In this document: in pieces, positions 1-8,590 of the stretch
Numbering within the stretch: position 1 is the stretch's first letter
Layout of the letters: every line of letters begins with the position of its first letter
Source: Chloroflexota bacterium
GTDB lineage: Bacteria > Chloroflexota > Anaerolineae > CG2-30-64-16
Direction: 5' to 3'
Assembly (NCBI GenBank): GCA_029555885.1
Contig: JAKPQT010000633.1
Location: 1-36,501 of the forward strand
Length of the DNA: 36,501 nt
Translations under genes and position numbers: made by a program
Notes under the pieces: model-generated
What the model was told of the DNA's origin: nothing
The model's database searches: none
What the model saw: only the letters and a program-made list of their open reading frames with translations

Positions 1-1131
1 GGTGCCGGGGTAGGGTTGGAACAGGAAGGCATATGGGTAGCTGATGCGCGCCTCGCCGTTCAGCCGCATCGTGTCCAGGTCGTCCTCCAGCGTGCTCGTG
101 GGCAGGCCGAGAATGTTGGTCGCAGTGATGTGAATACCCGCCGCGCGCACCATGCGCCCTGCGTCGATCATGTCCTGCCGGCTCATGCGCCGCTTGAGCA
201 GCTCGACGCGGATACGGTCGTTCGCGGCCTCGATGCCCATGCTGACCGTCCCGCAGCCCGCCTTCTTGAGCAGCTCGACCTTGTAGGGGTCCTTGACAAG
301 CAGATTGGCGCGCACGTTGGCGAAGAACGGCAGGCCCACCTCGCGCGGCCACTTCTCCGCGAACTCTTCCAGCCAGTCGTTGTAGATGACGAACAGGTCA
401 TCGATAAACACGGCTTGCTCCAGCGGCCAGCGCGCCCGCACGGCCTTGACCTCCGCGATCACATCGTCCACCGACCGCTGCTGCCCGCGACGCTCGCCCT
501 TGTAAATCTGGTAGTACGCGTGGTTGAAACAGTAGGTGCATGCGTACGGACAGCCGCGCGAGCTGATGAAGTGCTTGATCTTGCTGGCCGCCAGGTCAGG
601 GTACTTGTCGTAGACCAGCGCGCGGTCCGGGTGGGGCAGGGCGGACAAATCGTGGATGAGCGGCCGCGGCAGGTTCTTGACGATCTCGCCGTCCACGTTG
701 AACCACCAGTTGGGCAGGTTCGTGTCATACGTGCCGTTGCGCCGGGCGAGCGCGTCCGCCAGGTCGAGCATGGCGCCTTCGCCCTCACCGACGCAGATCC
801 CGTCCACGCCCGGCTCGGTAATCATGTCCGGGAAGAAAGTGGGGTGCGGCCCGCCGAATACCGAGAAGACCGGCTTCTGGCCTGCCGCGGCGCGCCGGGG
901 GTTAAGTTCGTCCCGCAGGCGCCGGTTCAGCTCGAAGTAGCCGCGTTGCGAGCCGGTCATCACGCTGTAGCCCAGGATGTCGGGCTGGAAGTCCAGCGCA
1001 TAGGCCACCGGGTCTTCGATATCTGCGACCGTCAGGGCAACGTCGTGCCCGCCCTGCTTCAGGACGGCGGACATGGACATGATGCCTTGCGGCTCATAGC
1101 TGAGTTCCGTAGCGACAAACAGAACGCGCAA
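1..1131 (-). CDS. B12-binding domain radical SAM protein (3' end outside window)
   Basis: The frame stays open for 377 codons and runs off the left edge, so the C-terminus is missing. Residues 1-140 look like a cobalamin-binding Rossmann domain ([13 protein letters not shown] near the start, [11 protein letters not shown] near 92-102). The radical SAM cluster motif CPYACTYC follows, with Cys194, Cys198 and Cys201 as predicted 4Fe-4S ligands. The segment [15 protein letters not shown] matches the usual radical SAM barrel of this class. Members do methyl transfers or other radical chemistry; the substrate cannot be told. I chose a TTG start at 1131 because GGAGGA lies 5 nt upstream at 1137-1142 and homology begins there; the nearby ATG at 1136 is out of frame. 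It follows rtcB after a repeat-filled 149-bp gap and may be co-transcribed. Sure of the family, not of the substrate. Confidence 0.88.
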   Translation of the reverse strand, partial: MRVLFVATELSYEPQGIMSMSAVLKQGGHDVALTVADIEDPVAYALDFQPDILGYSVMTGSQRGYFELNRRLRDELNPRRAAAGQKPVFSVFGGPHPTFFPDMITEPGVDGICVGEGEGAMLDLADALARRNGTYDTNLPNWWFNVDGEIVKNLPRPLIHDLSALPHPDRALVYDKYPDLAASKIKHFISSRGCPYACTYCFNHAYYQIYKGERRGQQRSVDDVIAEVKAVRARWPLEQAVFIDDLFVIYNDWLEEFAEKWPREVGLPFFANVRANLLVKDPYKVELLKKAGCGTVSMGIEAANDRIRVELLKRRMSRQDMIDAGRMVRAAGIHITATNILGLPTSTLEDDLDTMRLNGEARISYPYAFLFQPYPGT

Positions 1132-1149
1132 CTCATTCCTCCGAGACGA

Positions 1150-1282
1150 GATTGAAGATTGCAGATTGCAGATTGCAGATTACACTCAAGCCGGTTACGA
1201 TGGTTAGGCAGTAGCCGGTGGTGTTGGATGGCAGAAAATCTTCAATCTTCAATCTGTAATCTGTAGTTTGTAATCTGTAATC
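1150..1282. repeat. ATTGAAG/ATTGCAG-type inverted repeat (family A, copy 1)
   Basis: The gap between rtcB and the radical SAM gene is filled by short tandem units (GATTGAAGATTGCAGATTGC and on) at 1150-1183, and by their imperfect reverse complement at 1236-1282 (AATCTTCAATCTTCAATCTG and on). The whole could fold as one long hairpin with a loop of about 50 nt. The right end overlaps the TGA stop codon of rtcB (1281-1283). A relative lies at 23041-23142. Composition is AT-rich and unlike the flanking genes. Confidence 0.8.
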
Positions 1283-2738
1283 AACCCTTGATAACAGCCA
1301 GTGGTTCCAGGCGGGCCACAATCCGGGCGAGGCCCGCGGCCTCTACTACCGCGACCACCTGGTCTACATCCTTATAGGCCTGCGGGGCCTCTTCGGCCAG
1401 GCCGCCCAGGCTGCCCGCGCGCACGACGATGCCGTCACGCGCCAGCTCGCCCCGCAGTTGTTCCCCGCGCACCTGGCGCTTGGCCTCCGCCCGGCTGAGC
1501 ACCCGCCCCGCGCCGTGACAGCACGAGCCAAACGTCTGCGCCATGGCGCCCTCTGCGCCGACCAGCACATATGATGCGGTGCCCATGCTGCCTGGGACGA
1601 GCACGGGCTGGCCGATGGCGCGATAATCTTCCGGCACGTCGGGATGGCCCGGCCCGAACGCGCGGGTAGCGCCCTTACGATGCACGCACACCTGCTCCCT
1701 GCGCCCGCCGACCTGGTGCGTCTCGATCTTCGCCATGTTGTGCGCGACGTCGTAGACCAGCGCCAGGCTCCAGTCGCGCACGCGGCCGGCCAGTACATCC
1801 TCAAACGCCTCGCGCACGCGGTAGGTGAGCACCTGGCGGTTGGCCCAGGCGTAGTTGGCCGCGCAGTTCATGGCCGCGAGGTAATCCTGGCCCTCCGGTG
1901 AGTCGAGCGGCGCGCAGACCAGTTGCTTGTCGGGCAGTTCGAAGCCGAAGCGGCGGCTGGCCCGCTGGAAGTTCGCAATATAGTCCGTCGCGACCTGATG
2001 GCCCAACCCGCGGCTGCCGCAGTGAATCTGCACGGCAATCTGGCCCTGGCGCAGGCCCAAGACGTCCGCGACCGCAGGGTCATAGATGGCGCTGACGACG
2101 TCGATCTCGGCGAAATGGTTGCCGGAGCCGAGCGTGCCCACCTGTTCCAGCCCGCGTTTTTTGGCTTCGAGGCTGACCTTGTCGGGATTCGCGCCCGGCA
2201 CGCGGCCCCGGTGTTCGGTGTGCTCCACGTCGGCGCGCGTCGCGTAGCCCTCGCGTTGCGCCCACTGGCTGCCATCGGCCAGGATGTGGTCCAGCTCAGC
2301 CTTGTTGATGTGGAGCTGGCCCTTGACGCCGACCCCGCTCGGCACGTGCCGGTAAAGCGCGTCCGCGAGCGCGTCCATGTGCGGCTTGACTTCCTCGGCG
2401 TCCAGATGGGAGGCGATCAGGCGGACTCCGCAATTAATATCGTAGCCAACGCCTCCAGGTGACACAATCCCGTGCGGCAGCAGGGTCGCCGCGACGCCGC
2501 CGATGGGGAAGCCGTAGCCCTGGTGGATGTCGGGCATCGCCAGGGCGTGGCCCGTCACGCCGGGCAGGGTGGCGGTGTTGACCAGTTGCTCCAGCGAACG
2601 GTCTTCGAGCGCTTTGGTCAGGATGTCCTGGTCGGCATAGAACCGCGCGGGGACGCGCATATCCGGTCGGAACGACTGTGAAATCTCATAGAGCTGGTCG
2701 CCGATGGATGTGAGGTCGTGCCGCATGACGGGTTTCAT
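1281..2738 (-). CDS. rtcB: RNA-splicing ligase RtcB
   Basis: A 485-residue protein of the full-length RtcB family, which joins RNA 2',3'-cyclic phosphate or 3'-phosphate ends to 5'-OH ends using GTP and Mn2+. The metal-binding residues are visible: Asp100 and Cys103 in [12 protein letters not shown], His208 in [10 protein letters not shown], His239 in [12 protein letters not shown] and His334 in VAHNMAK. The histidine that takes GMP is His408 in SCCHGAGR. The C-terminal AYKDVDQVV block is also typical. The ATG at 2738 has AAGAAGGA about 9 nt upstream; an ATG four codons later is possible. No archease gene is next to it in this window. It follows the Fe-S carrier gene by 69 bp, with an 18-bp-armed palindrome between them. 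The stop codon lies at the edge of a repeat. Confidence 0.97.
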   Translation of the reverse strand: MKPVMRHDLTSIGDQLYEISQSFRPDMRVPARFYADQDILTKALEDRSLEQLVNTATLPGVTGHALAMPDIHQGYGFPIGGVAATLLPHGIVSPGGVGYDINCGVRLIASHLDAEEVKPHMDALADALYRHVPSGVGVKGQLHINKAELDHILADGSQWAQREGYATRADVEHTEHRGRVPGANPDKVSLEAKKRGLEQVGTLGSGNHFAEIDVVSAIYDPAVADVLGLRQGQIAVQIHCGSRGLGHQVATDYIANFQRASRRFGFELPDKQLVCAPLDSPEGQDYLAAMNCAANYAWANRQVLTYRVREAFEDVLAGRVRDWSLALVYDVAHNMAKIETHQVGGRREQVCVHRKGATRAFGPGHPDVPEDYRAIGQPVLVPGSMGTASYVLVGAEGAMAQTFGSCCHGAGRVLSRAEAKRQVRGEQLRGELARDGIVVRAGSLGGLAEEAPQAYKDVDQVVAVVEAAGLARIVARLEPLAVIKG

Positions 2739-2754
2739 GGCCGGGGGTCCTTCT

Positions 2755-2793
2755 TTACCGTAGAGACGTCCCGCCGGGACGTCTCTACGGTAA
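2755..2793. repeat. 18-bp perfect palindrome in the erpA-rtcB gap (family D)
   Basis: TTACCGTAGAGACGTCCC at 2755-2772 is followed by a 3-nt loop and its exact complement at 2776-2793. There is no T-run after either arm, so it is not a classic terminator. It ends just upstream of the rtcB ribosome binding site and would put a stable hairpin between the two cistrons. Similar GTAGAGACGT palindromes are common dispersed repeats in several phyla (from memory). Confidence 0.85.
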
Positions 2794-2807
2794 AATTGGC
2801 GTGACTG

Positions 2808-3203
2808 TTAGTGACAGCTGCTGCAGCCGCCGCCGCCTTCAGCCCCGTCCTTCGAGCGGAACGAATGGCCGCAGCCGCAGCTCGAAACGGCGTTGGGGTT
2901 CTCGATGTGGAACCCGCCGCCCATCAGGCTGTCCACGTAATCGATGCTCGCGCCTTCCATGTACTGGCGGCTCTGCGGGTCGATGATGATGCGCATGCCG
3001 TGCTGCTCGAAGACGCTGTCCGCCGGCCGCGGGTTGTCGTCAAAGGTCATGCCGTACTGCAGCCCGCTGCAGCCGCCGCCGCTCACGAATACGCGCAGGC
3101 CGTGGGTCTCGCGGACGCCCTTTTCCTTCATGATGGTGTCGAGCTTTTCCGCCGCCGCTGCCGTCAACGTTACGATGGTCTCTTCCATGGTATCGACAGA
3201 CAT
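2808..3203 (-). CDS. erpA: A-type iron-sulfur carrier protein (IscA/ErpA/SufA family)
   Basis: A 131-residue HesB/IscA-family protein that carries and hands over Fe-S clusters in the cytoplasm. The three family cysteines are present: Cys45 in GGGCSGLQY, and Cys109 and Cys111 in SCGCGHSF. The core fits the 105-120 residues usual for the family. An extra tail rich in glycine adds two cysteines and a histidine (GGGGCSSCH, Cys127, Cys130, His131). The ATG at 3203 is preceded by GGAGGACATC, a good ribosome binding site. It lies 58 bp after moaA, an Fe-S enzyme gene, and in the same direction as the SufR-like regulator, which suggests an Fe-S operon. IscA, SufA and ErpA cannot be told apart by eye, so the symbol is tentative. 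Confidence 0.93.
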   Translation of the reverse strand: MSVDTMEETIVTLTAAAAEKLDTIMKEKGVRETHGLRVFVSGGGCSGLQYGMTFDDNPRPADSVFEQHGMRIIIDPQSRQYMEGASIDYVDSLMGGGFHIENPNAVSSCGCGHSFRSKDGAEGGGGCSSCH

Positions 3204-3261
3204 GATGTCCTCCGTAGATAATCAGGTGGCCGCCGGTCGGTTCCGGTGGCCCCGGTAGTTG

Positions 3262-4275
3262 TCAGCCGCCAATCTGGCTCATTTCCCTCGATTTCGCGAT
3301 GTCGTGCTGTTCCAGTCGGTGGCCCCACGGCTTACGGTAGGCCGCCTCGGCCATCAGCCGGCGCAGCTCCGCGAAATCGGCGCCCGCACGCAGCGGGGTC
3401 AACAAATCTGCTTCGTCATCGCGCAGCAGGCAGAGGCGCAGCTTGCCATCCGCGGTCAGGCGCAGCCGGTTGCAGCCTTCACAAAACGGCTCGGTCACGC
3501 TGCTGATGAAACCGAGCTGCCCGCGCGCGTTGCGCAGGCGATACGGCCGGGACGGGTCGTGGCCGTTGTGGCCGGGCACAACCTCCAGCGGTCCCAGCGC
3601 GGTCTCGATCCGGCTGCGCGTCTCCGCCGATGACACGACCTGGTCCTGCTGAAAGTCCGACACGCTGCCCAGCGGCATCAGCTCGATAAAGCGGACTTCC
3701 CATGGGTTGTCCAGCGACAGCCGGGCCAGTTCCACCACCTCGTCATCGTTGAACCCGCGTGTCACGACGCAGTTCAGCTTGACGGGCCGCAGCCCCGCCG
3801 CCTCAGCCGCCGCAATGCCCTGCCATACATCCGCCAGATCACCGCGCCGCGTGATGCGCCGGAACTTGGCCGGGTCAAGCGAGTCGATGCTGATATTGAC
3901 CTGCGCCAGGCCGGCCGCGGCCAGCGGGCCCGCCAGTTCGGCCAGCTTGATCCCGTTCGTGGTCATCACAACGCGTTCGATGCCCGGAATGGCGACGATG
4001 TTACGCACAAGATTCACCACGCCATGCCGCACCGTGGGCTCGCCGCCCGTCAGCCGGATCTTGTTGACCCCCAGGCTGGCCGCGACGCGCACCAGCGTCA
4101 GAATCTCGTCGTCCTGCAGCAGCGTCGCCGCGGGGCGGAAGCGGATATCCTCCGGCATGCAGTATACGCAGCGGAGGTTGCACGCATCGGTCAGTGAGAC
4201 GCGCAGATAGCTCAGCCGGCGACCATACGAGTCGCTCATCGTCCCTGGGACGTCGTACAGGGTGATATTGTTCAT
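3262..4275 (-). CDS. moaA: GTP 3',8-cyclase MoaA
   Basis: Radical SAM enzyme that starts molybdenum cofactor synthesis by turning GTP into 3',8-cyclo-7,8-dihydro-GTP. The N-terminal cluster ligands are Cys32, Cys36 and Cys39 (ACNLRCVYCM). GGEP at 77-80 is the SAM-binding motif. The second cluster, which binds GTP, uses Cys265, Cys268 and Cys282 (FCEGCNRLRL then LRLCLL). The protein ends in the Gly-Gly pair that is essential in MoaA. Length 337 is normal. The start at 4275 is 7 nt after the stop of the upstream regulator with no strong ribosome binding site; an ATG 12 codons later (MSDSYGRR) is an alternative. No other moa genes are in the window. Confidence 0.96.
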   Translation of the reverse strand: MNNITLYDVPGTMSDSYGRRLSYLRVSLTDACNLRCVYCMPEDIRFRPAATLLQDDEILTLVRVAASLGVNKIRLTGGEPTVRHGVVNLVRNIVAIPGIERVVMTTNGIKLAELAGPLAAAGLAQVNISIDSLDPAKFRRITRRGDLADVWQGIAAAEAAGLRPVKLNCVVTRGFNDDEVVELARLSLDNPWEVRFIELMPLGSVSDFQQDQVVSSAETRSRIETALGPLEVVPGHNGHDPSRPYRLRNARGQLGFISSVTEPFCEGCNRLRLTADGKLRLCLLRDDEADLLTPLRAGADFAELRRLMAEAAYRKPWGHRLEQHDIAKSREMSQIGG

Positions 4276-4282
4276 GATCCCG

Positions 4283-4945
4283 CTAGGCGTTGCTGTCCGG
4301 GTTGCTGGCGGGTTGTGGCTCCACGTCTTCCTGGGCGGGAATCAGATAGCGGCAATGCGCGGCCCCATTGAGCACTCGGGTCTCCAGCCGGATCGTTCCC
4401 GGGATAAGCTGCTGCAGGATCGCCTGATCCATCAAGCAGATTTCCGGATGTCGTTCTGACACGCCGGCGTATGGACAGTTGCACGCGTGTAGCTCGTAGT
4501 GGTCGTCGCAGGAAACCCACCGGGCCTCATAGCCGCGGTTGGACAGAAAATCGGCAACCTGGTCGAGCCGGTCTTCGACGGTCTGGCCCTGCTCTTCCAC
4601 AGGCGCTTCCTGCGCGGTGCGCTGGGCCACCCGCTGCAGCACGCCGCGCACCACCGCTTCCGGCAGCGCGGCCTTCAGTTCCGCCAGCAGATGATCTGCC
4701 AGAACATCGTGCCGCTGCGGAAACAGCCTGTAAGCGCCCTCGGTCAGCGCGTAGACCTGGCTGGGCCGGCCCGCGCCGTCCCGGCGGCGCAGTCCGTTCA
4801 GCTCCACAAGGCCTTCGCTGGTGAGAATATCGAGATGGTGCCGCACGGAGACCGGAGCCATGCCAAGCAGAACCGCCAGCTCAGCCACCGTGGCAGAGCC
4901 GGTTTCTCTCAGGATTTCGGTGATGCGGCGCCTGACCGGCTGCAC
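4283..4945 (-). CDS. SufR-like winged-helix regulator with cysteine-rich sensor domain
   Basis: A 220-residue regulator. Residues 1-75 form an ArsR/DeoR-like winged helix (TVAELAVLLGMAPVSVRHHLDIL, then GRPSQVYALTEGA). The C-terminal half holds a cysteine cluster: HACNCPYAGVSERHPEICLM and then HCRYL about 30 residues on. The order resembles cyanobacterial and actinobacterial SufR, which binds a 4Fe-4S cluster and represses suf genes (family knowledge). Being first in an operon with moaA and an A-type Fe-S carrier supports Fe-S sensing by inference. The start is GTG at 4945 with GGAG about 8 nt upstream. A good promoter lies 55 bp upstream. Another ArsR-type metal or redox sensor is the alternative. 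Confidence 0.85.
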   Translation of the reverse strand: MQPVRRRITEILRETGSATVAELAVLLGMAPVSVRHHLDILTSEGLVELNGLRRRDGAGRPSQVYALTEGAYRLFPQRHDVLADHLLAELKAALPEAVVRGVLQRVAQRTAQEAPVEEQGQTVEDRLDQVADFLSNRGYEARWVSCDDHYELHACNCPYAGVSERHPEICLMDQAILQQLIPGTIRLETRVLNGAAHCRYLIPAQEDVEPQPASNPDSNA

Positions 4946-4999
4946 TTCTACGCTCCATCATGCCGGAATTGCCGTCTCGTTGTTTCGACGGCAGTAGGG

Positions 5000-5028
5000 A
5001 TGATAACACACAAGCCCGGCCCTGTCAA
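5000..5028 (-). promoter_or_regulatory. Sigma-70-type promoter of the SufR-like operon
   Basis: Read on the minus strand: TTGACA (5028-5023), a 17-bp spacer, and TATCAT (5005-5000). The predicted transcript starts near 4993 with a leader of about 48 nt before the GTG start. Upstream of and touching the -35 box is the AT-rich stretch ATGACTAAAATCAGAGTAAT, a possible operator for autoregulation (inference only). Confidence 0.8.
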
Positions 5029-5139
5029 TTACTCTGATTTTAGTCATAGATATTGCCCCGTATCTAATCGCCTCTCGCAGCGTCTTATTATTGGAGTTGA
5101 AAACAGGGTGCAGGGATCAGGGGTCCCTGTGACGTTTTC

Positions 5140-5430
5140 GGCACACTCACTCTTGTCGGCCAGTAATATATGCATAATTTGTGGGCGATCACTCTGCGGC
5201 TGGCGCGCGTGATTGGTGTCTGGATTGCAAATAAAGCATATTTATCTGTCGATTTGATCGGCTTGCCCCGAGGCGCCGTCGGGAATCTCATGAGAAATTG
5301 TAAGCAATATATATTGGTTGGCCGCTGGACCCGGCGCCAACTCACTTTTTTGTGTGAACCGACATGTCAACTGTGGATAACTCGCGCGAAATGGTGGATA
5401 ACTGTGTGCAACTTTGATGGGATTTAGTAG
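5140..5430. other. AT-rich intergenic region with two DnaA-box-like sites
   Basis: This gap between metG and the SufR-like operon is much richer in A+T than its surroundings (for example around 5229-5245 and 5305-5316). TGTGGATAA at 5372-5380 is a perfect DnaA box on its complement (TTATCCACA). GGTGGATAA at 5393-5401 has one mismatch. They share the 10-mer GTGGATAACT, repeated 21 bp apart. No convincing gene is seen; the two short overlapping frames here show no family features or ribosome binding sites. It could be an origin-like or DnaA-titration element. Confidence 0.5.
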
Positions 5431-5452
5431 CCATCGGAGTTGGCGTCAAATC

Positions 5453-5487
5453 AACAGAGACCGGTGCCAATACTGCACCGGTCTCTG
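5453..5487 (-). terminator. Hairpin terminator after metG
   Basis: ACAGAGACCGGTGC at 5453-5466 and its exact complement at 5474-5487 form a 14-bp stem with a 7-nt loop, 24 bp beyond the metG stop. On the minus strand the stem is followed by TGATTTG, a weak T-rich tail. Confidence 0.75.
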
Positions 5488-5510
5488 TTTGTGCCGAGGA
5501 ATGGCCCGGA

Positions 5511-7277
5511 TTACTGCCCCGCGGCTCCGGTCATCCGCTCGACTTCCGCGTCGACGACGCTCGGCTCCAGCTTGACGAACAGGGCCCGCGGCTCCCGCAG
5601 CGGTTGACCCGGCGGGAGAGTGCCCAGCGCCCAGCGGCCCGTCGCGCTGCGCCCATCGTAGCGGAGCGCGTAGTGTGTCCGTTCGGTTTCCGTCAGCTCC
5701 GCGGTATAGAGCGACCCGAACAGGTCGCCCTCGTAGCCCAGGTAGTGGTGGAGCTGCTGGCAGGTGAACGGCAGGAACGGTGCGAACAGCGTCTTCAGCG
5801 TGTCGATGACCTGCAAAGCCACATAGATGGTGGTCGCCGCCGCGGCCGGGTCGCTCTTGATCTGCTGCCAGGGCTCCTTCTGATTCAGATAGCGGTTGGC
5901 CTCGTGGGCCAGGGCCATCGTTTCGGCCAGCGCCTGCTTGAGCTTGACCGCATCGAGCAGCGCGGTGACGCGCTCGAAGGTCGGGGCCATCTGGTCCAGG
6001 AGCGCCTGGTCGACGGCATCCAGCGGCCCCGGCTCCGGCACCTTGCCGTCGAACCGCTTGTAGGCGAAGCCCAGCACCCGGTTGGCGAGGTTGCCCCAGG
6101 TCGCCACCAGTTCCTCGTTGTTGCGGCGGACGAACTCTTCCCAGGTGAAGTTCACATCCTGGCTCTCCGGCGCACTGGCGGTCAGTGCATAGCGCCACGG
6201 GTCCGGGTCGTAGCGCTCCAGCGCGTCCGCCATCTCGATCATCCAGCGGCGGCTCTTGCTGAGCTTGCGGCCTTCGACGTTGAGATACTCGTTCGCCGGC
6301 ACATCATAGGGCAGGTTCAGGCTGCGGTCGTAGCCCACCAGGATGGCCGGCCAGATGATCGAGTGAAACTCGATGTTGTCCTTGCCGATGAAGTAGTACG
6401 TGCGTGCGGCTGGGTCCTGCCACCAGGCGCGCCACGCCTCGGCGTCGCCGGTTACGTGCGCCCATTCCTTGCTGGCGGCCAGGTAACCGATGACGGCATC
6501 GTACCAGACATAAATGCGCTTGCTCTCATAGCCGGGGAGCGGAATGGTCACGCCCCACTGGATATCGCGCGTGATCGGCCGCCCCCGCAGCTCGCGGCTT
6601 TCCAGCCGTGCGCGCGTGAAGTTCATGACGTTGGGCCGCCAGTGTTCCTTATGGCCGTCGTTGAGCCAATCAAGCAGCGGCTCGTTGAGCGCGGCCAGGT
6701 CCAGGAAGAAGTGTTCTGCCTGGCGGATCTCGATGTGCGTGCCCCCGCAGAACTTACAGCGCGGCCGGATGAGAGCGGTTGCGTCGTAGGTCTTACCGCA
6801 GTTGTCGCACTGGTCACCGCGCGCACCTTCGGCTCCGCAGTACGGGCAGGTGCCTTCCACGTAGCGGTCGGCCAGCCACTTCTCGCAATCCACGCAGTAC
6901 AACTGGTCCATCTTGTCCAGGTACACGACCTCGTTATCGATATGGCGTAGGAAAATCTCCTGGGTGACGGCCCAGTGGTTCTCCGTGTCGGTCTCGGTGA
7001 ACAGGTCGAAGCTGATTCCCAACCGGCGCATCATATCGACGTTGCGCGGGTGGTAGCGGTCCACCACCGCGCGCGGGGAAATGCCCTCCTCCTCCGCGCG
7101 CACGGTAATCGGCGTGCCGTGCGTGTCGGAGCCGGAAACCATCAGCACATCGTTGCCGCGCAGCCGGTGATAGCGCGCGAAGATGTCCGAGGGCAGATAG
7201 GCGCCTGCGATATGGCCGATGTGCATGTCGCCGTTGCTATAGGGCCAGGCGACACAGACCAGGATTTTGTCCGGCAT
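5511..7277 (-). CDS. metG: Methionine-tRNA ligase
   Basis: Charges tRNA-Met with methionine in the cytoplasm. With the start at 7277 the protein has 588 residues. HIGH is at 19-22 and the KMSKS loop is KLSKS at 338-342. The connective insertion has four CxxC knuckles (Cys128/131, 144/147, 157/160, 174/177), so it is the type with two zinc sites. The C-terminal EMAPII-like tRNA-binding domain of some MetRS enzymes is absent. I preferred the ATG at 7277 because GAGGAGC lies about 7 nt upstream; an in-frame ATG at 7292 has no ribosome binding site. A terminator of the preceding unit lies 46-76 bp upstream and its own terminator follows, so metG seems to be a single-gene unit. Confidence 0.98.
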   Translation of the reverse strand: MPDKILVCVAWPYSNGDMHIGHIAGAYLPSDIFARYHRLRGNDVLMVSGSDTHGTPITVRAEEEGISPRAVVDRYHPRNVDMMRRLGISFDLFTETDTENHWAVTQEIFLRHIDNEVVYLDKMDQLYCVDCEKWLADRYVEGTCPYCGAEGARGDQCDNCGKTYDATALIRPRCKFCGGTHIEIRQAEHFFLDLAALNEPLLDWLNDGHKEHWRPNVMNFTRARLESRELRGRPITRDIQWGVTIPLPGYESKRIYVWYDAVIGYLAASKEWAHVTGDAEAWRAWWQDPAARTYYFIGKDNIEFHSIIWPAILVGYDRSLNLPYDVPANEYLNVEGRKLSKSRRWMIEMADALERYDPDPWRYALTASAPESQDVNFTWEEFVRRNNEELVATWGNLANRVLGFAYKRFDGKVPEPGPLDAVDQALLDQMAPTFERVTALLDAVKLKQALAETMALAHEANRYLNQKEPWQQIKSDPAAAATTIYVALQVIDTLKTLFAPFLPFTCQQLHHYLGYEGDLFGSLYTAELTETERTHYALRYDGRSATGRWALGTLPPGQPLREPRALFVKLEPSVVDAEVERMTGAAGQ

Positions 7278-7322
7278 GGGAATGCTCCTCATTACGAAGT
7301 ACGACTATGCGCATGATAACGC

Positions 7323-7353
7323 AAAACCCCGGTTTCGACCAGAAACCGGGGTT
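7323..7353 (-). terminator. Intrinsic terminator after the toastrack-like gene
   Basis: An 11-bp stem (AACCCCGGTTT at 7325-7335 with AAACCGGGGTT at 7343-7353) and 7-nt loop. On the minus strand the second arm runs into a T-run. It sits 19 bp past the stop of the gene ending at 7372. Confidence 0.88.
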
Positions 7354-7371
7354 CTGTGGGATCACCGGGCG

Positions 7372-8178
7372 TCACATGACGCTGACTGAGCCAACGCCTG
7401 TCTCGATGCGGATATCCGCCTTATTCGCCGCTGTGGCATAATCCGGCGACTCGTAGCGATGGTCGCCGGTCTGCACGAAGCGGGTCCGGTCGATATCCAC
7501 GCTCGCCAGCCCGGATTCGGTTCGAATCGTGGCCGCAACCCTGCCCGGCACGCGCACGATCACGCGTGCAGCGCCCGCCTCAATCTTGACCCGGGTCAAC
7601 CCGGCGTGCGCGGGCAGCGTTACGTCGGTATCGCTGGCGCCCGTCTCCAGCTTCAGCTCCCGCACCAGCAGGTCGCTGAGATCGATCTGCGAGCGGCTCG
7701 CGCCGGTCTCGAATTCAAGTTCGAGCGGCAGCGTCTCGTTCAGCCGCACATCCCAGTCCAGCCCGCCGGCCGTCCAGTTCCAGGGCGTGATCCAGCCCCG
7801 GTTGGCCGGGACGCTCAATTTGACATCGAGCGTGCTGCCGCTCTGCCGCACGCGGCGGTTCAGCCCGCCGCCGAACGTGCCCGCGACCAGCTCGTCCGCG
7901 CGCGCGCCGCCGCCCACGGTCAACACGCCCGCGCCGTGGGCAATCTCGATGTGCGCCTGCGTGGCGCCTTCCAGCGGCAGCGAGGCGGTTTCCGCAGGCA
8001 GCGGGGCGGGGCGCACGAAGTAGCCGAGAATCAGCCAGCCGCCGAGGATGATCAGGAAGGCCGGCCAGAGTAAGTTCCAGACACTGATTTCCCAGCGGTC
8101 GAACACGCCGAGATTGCCCAGCAGGAGCAGCACGCCGGCCAGGATCAGTACTACGGCCCAGAAGACACCGGTTCGCAT
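7372..8178 (-). CDS. LiaF-like membrane protein with toastrack/DUF4097-type beta domain
   Basis: 268 residues from ATG 8178, which has GGAGGA 6 nt upstream; a TTG two codons earlier touches that site and is less likely. The first 60 residues carry two hydrophobic helices joined by a short loop (VFWAVVLILAGVLLLLGNLG and LLWPAFLIILGGWLILG), as in LiaI/LiaF-like and DUF5668 proteins. The rest is a repetitive beta-rich domain with recurring ETGAS/EAGA/ETGVG turns (FETGASRSQIDL, LETGASDTDVTL, IEAGAARVIV, IETGVGSVSV), typical of toastrack or DUF4097 domains. It lies 50 bp after a pspC gene in the same direction. In other bacteria this pairing belongs to envelope-stress sensing; that role is inferred here. 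Confidence 0.8.
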   Translation of the reverse strand: MRTGVFWAVVLILAGVLLLLGNLGVFDRWEISVWNLLWPAFLIILGGWLILGYFVRPAPLPAETASLPLEGATQAHIEIAHGAGVLTVGGGARADELVAGTFGGGLNRRVRQSGSTLDVKLSVPANRGWITPWNWTAGGLDWDVRLNETLPLELEFETGASRSQIDLSDLLVRELKLETGASDTDVTLPAHAGLTRVKIEAGAARVIVRVPGRVAATIRTESGLASVDIDRTRFVQTGDHRYESPDYATAANKADIRIETGVGSVSVM

Positions 8179-8228
8179 AATCAATCCTCCAGATGTGCCA
8201 CCTGCGACGGCGCACCGGTTTTCAGGGT

Positions 8229-8471
8229 TTACTTCGTGTCGTCCAGCGTGTCCTTGATGGCGTCGAGCACGCTCGTCGTCTCCGGCTCCTCAGGCACAAT
8301 GAACATCAGAATGATGTACAGGATGAGGCCGGAGCCGACGCCGAACAGCAGCAACAACACGAAGACCAGACGAATCAACGTCGGGTCGATGCCGAGATAC
8401 TTGCCCAGACCGCCGCAGACGCCCGAAATCATCCGGTCTGTCCGGCTGCGATAAAGCTTCTTCGTTTCCAC
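8229..8471 (-). CDS. PspC-domain membrane protein
   Basis: An 80-residue protein with the PspC signature: [30 protein letters not shown] and then a transmembrane helix ([21 protein letters not shown]). PspC proteins sit in the inner membrane and take part in envelope-stress responses with PspA or Lia-type partners. A GTG at 8471 is the best start: GGGAGGA lies 5 nt upstream and homology starts there. A longer frame open to 8552 has no family match in its first 27 residues. The toastrack-like gene follows 50 bp downstream, so the two are probably one operon. Confidence 0.9.
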   Translation of the reverse strand: METKKLYRSRTDRMISGVCGGLGKYLGIDPTLIRLVFVLLLLFGVGSGLILYIILMFIVPEEPETTSVLDAIKDTLDDTK

Positions 8472-8590
8472 AGTTGTCCTCCCACAAACATTCACTGCAT
8501 TGTAGATGGCAGCAGCAGGCCGGTTTGCCCGCGGCCCATTTCCGCCTTCCACCCTACTCTACGCAGCTTCCGCCGGAAGGTTGCAATCAT

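Noticed and set aside
16..1155. Long open frame on the plus strand (379 codons)
   Set aside because: It is antisense to the radical SAM gene, whose minus frame shows clear motifs; the plus frame has no family features and arises from high GC.
1150..1282. CRISPR-like array
   Set aside because: Units are 7-8 bp, contiguous and inverted; there are no unique spacers.
1133..1321. 62-codon minus frame spanning the family A repeat
   Set aside because: Its translation is repeat-derived ([18 protein letters not shown]) and it overlaps rtcB in another frame.
5088..5427. Two 85-codon overlapping frames on opposite strands in the AT-rich gap
   Set aside because: No ribosome binding sites or recognisable sequence, and they cover the DnaA-box-like sites.
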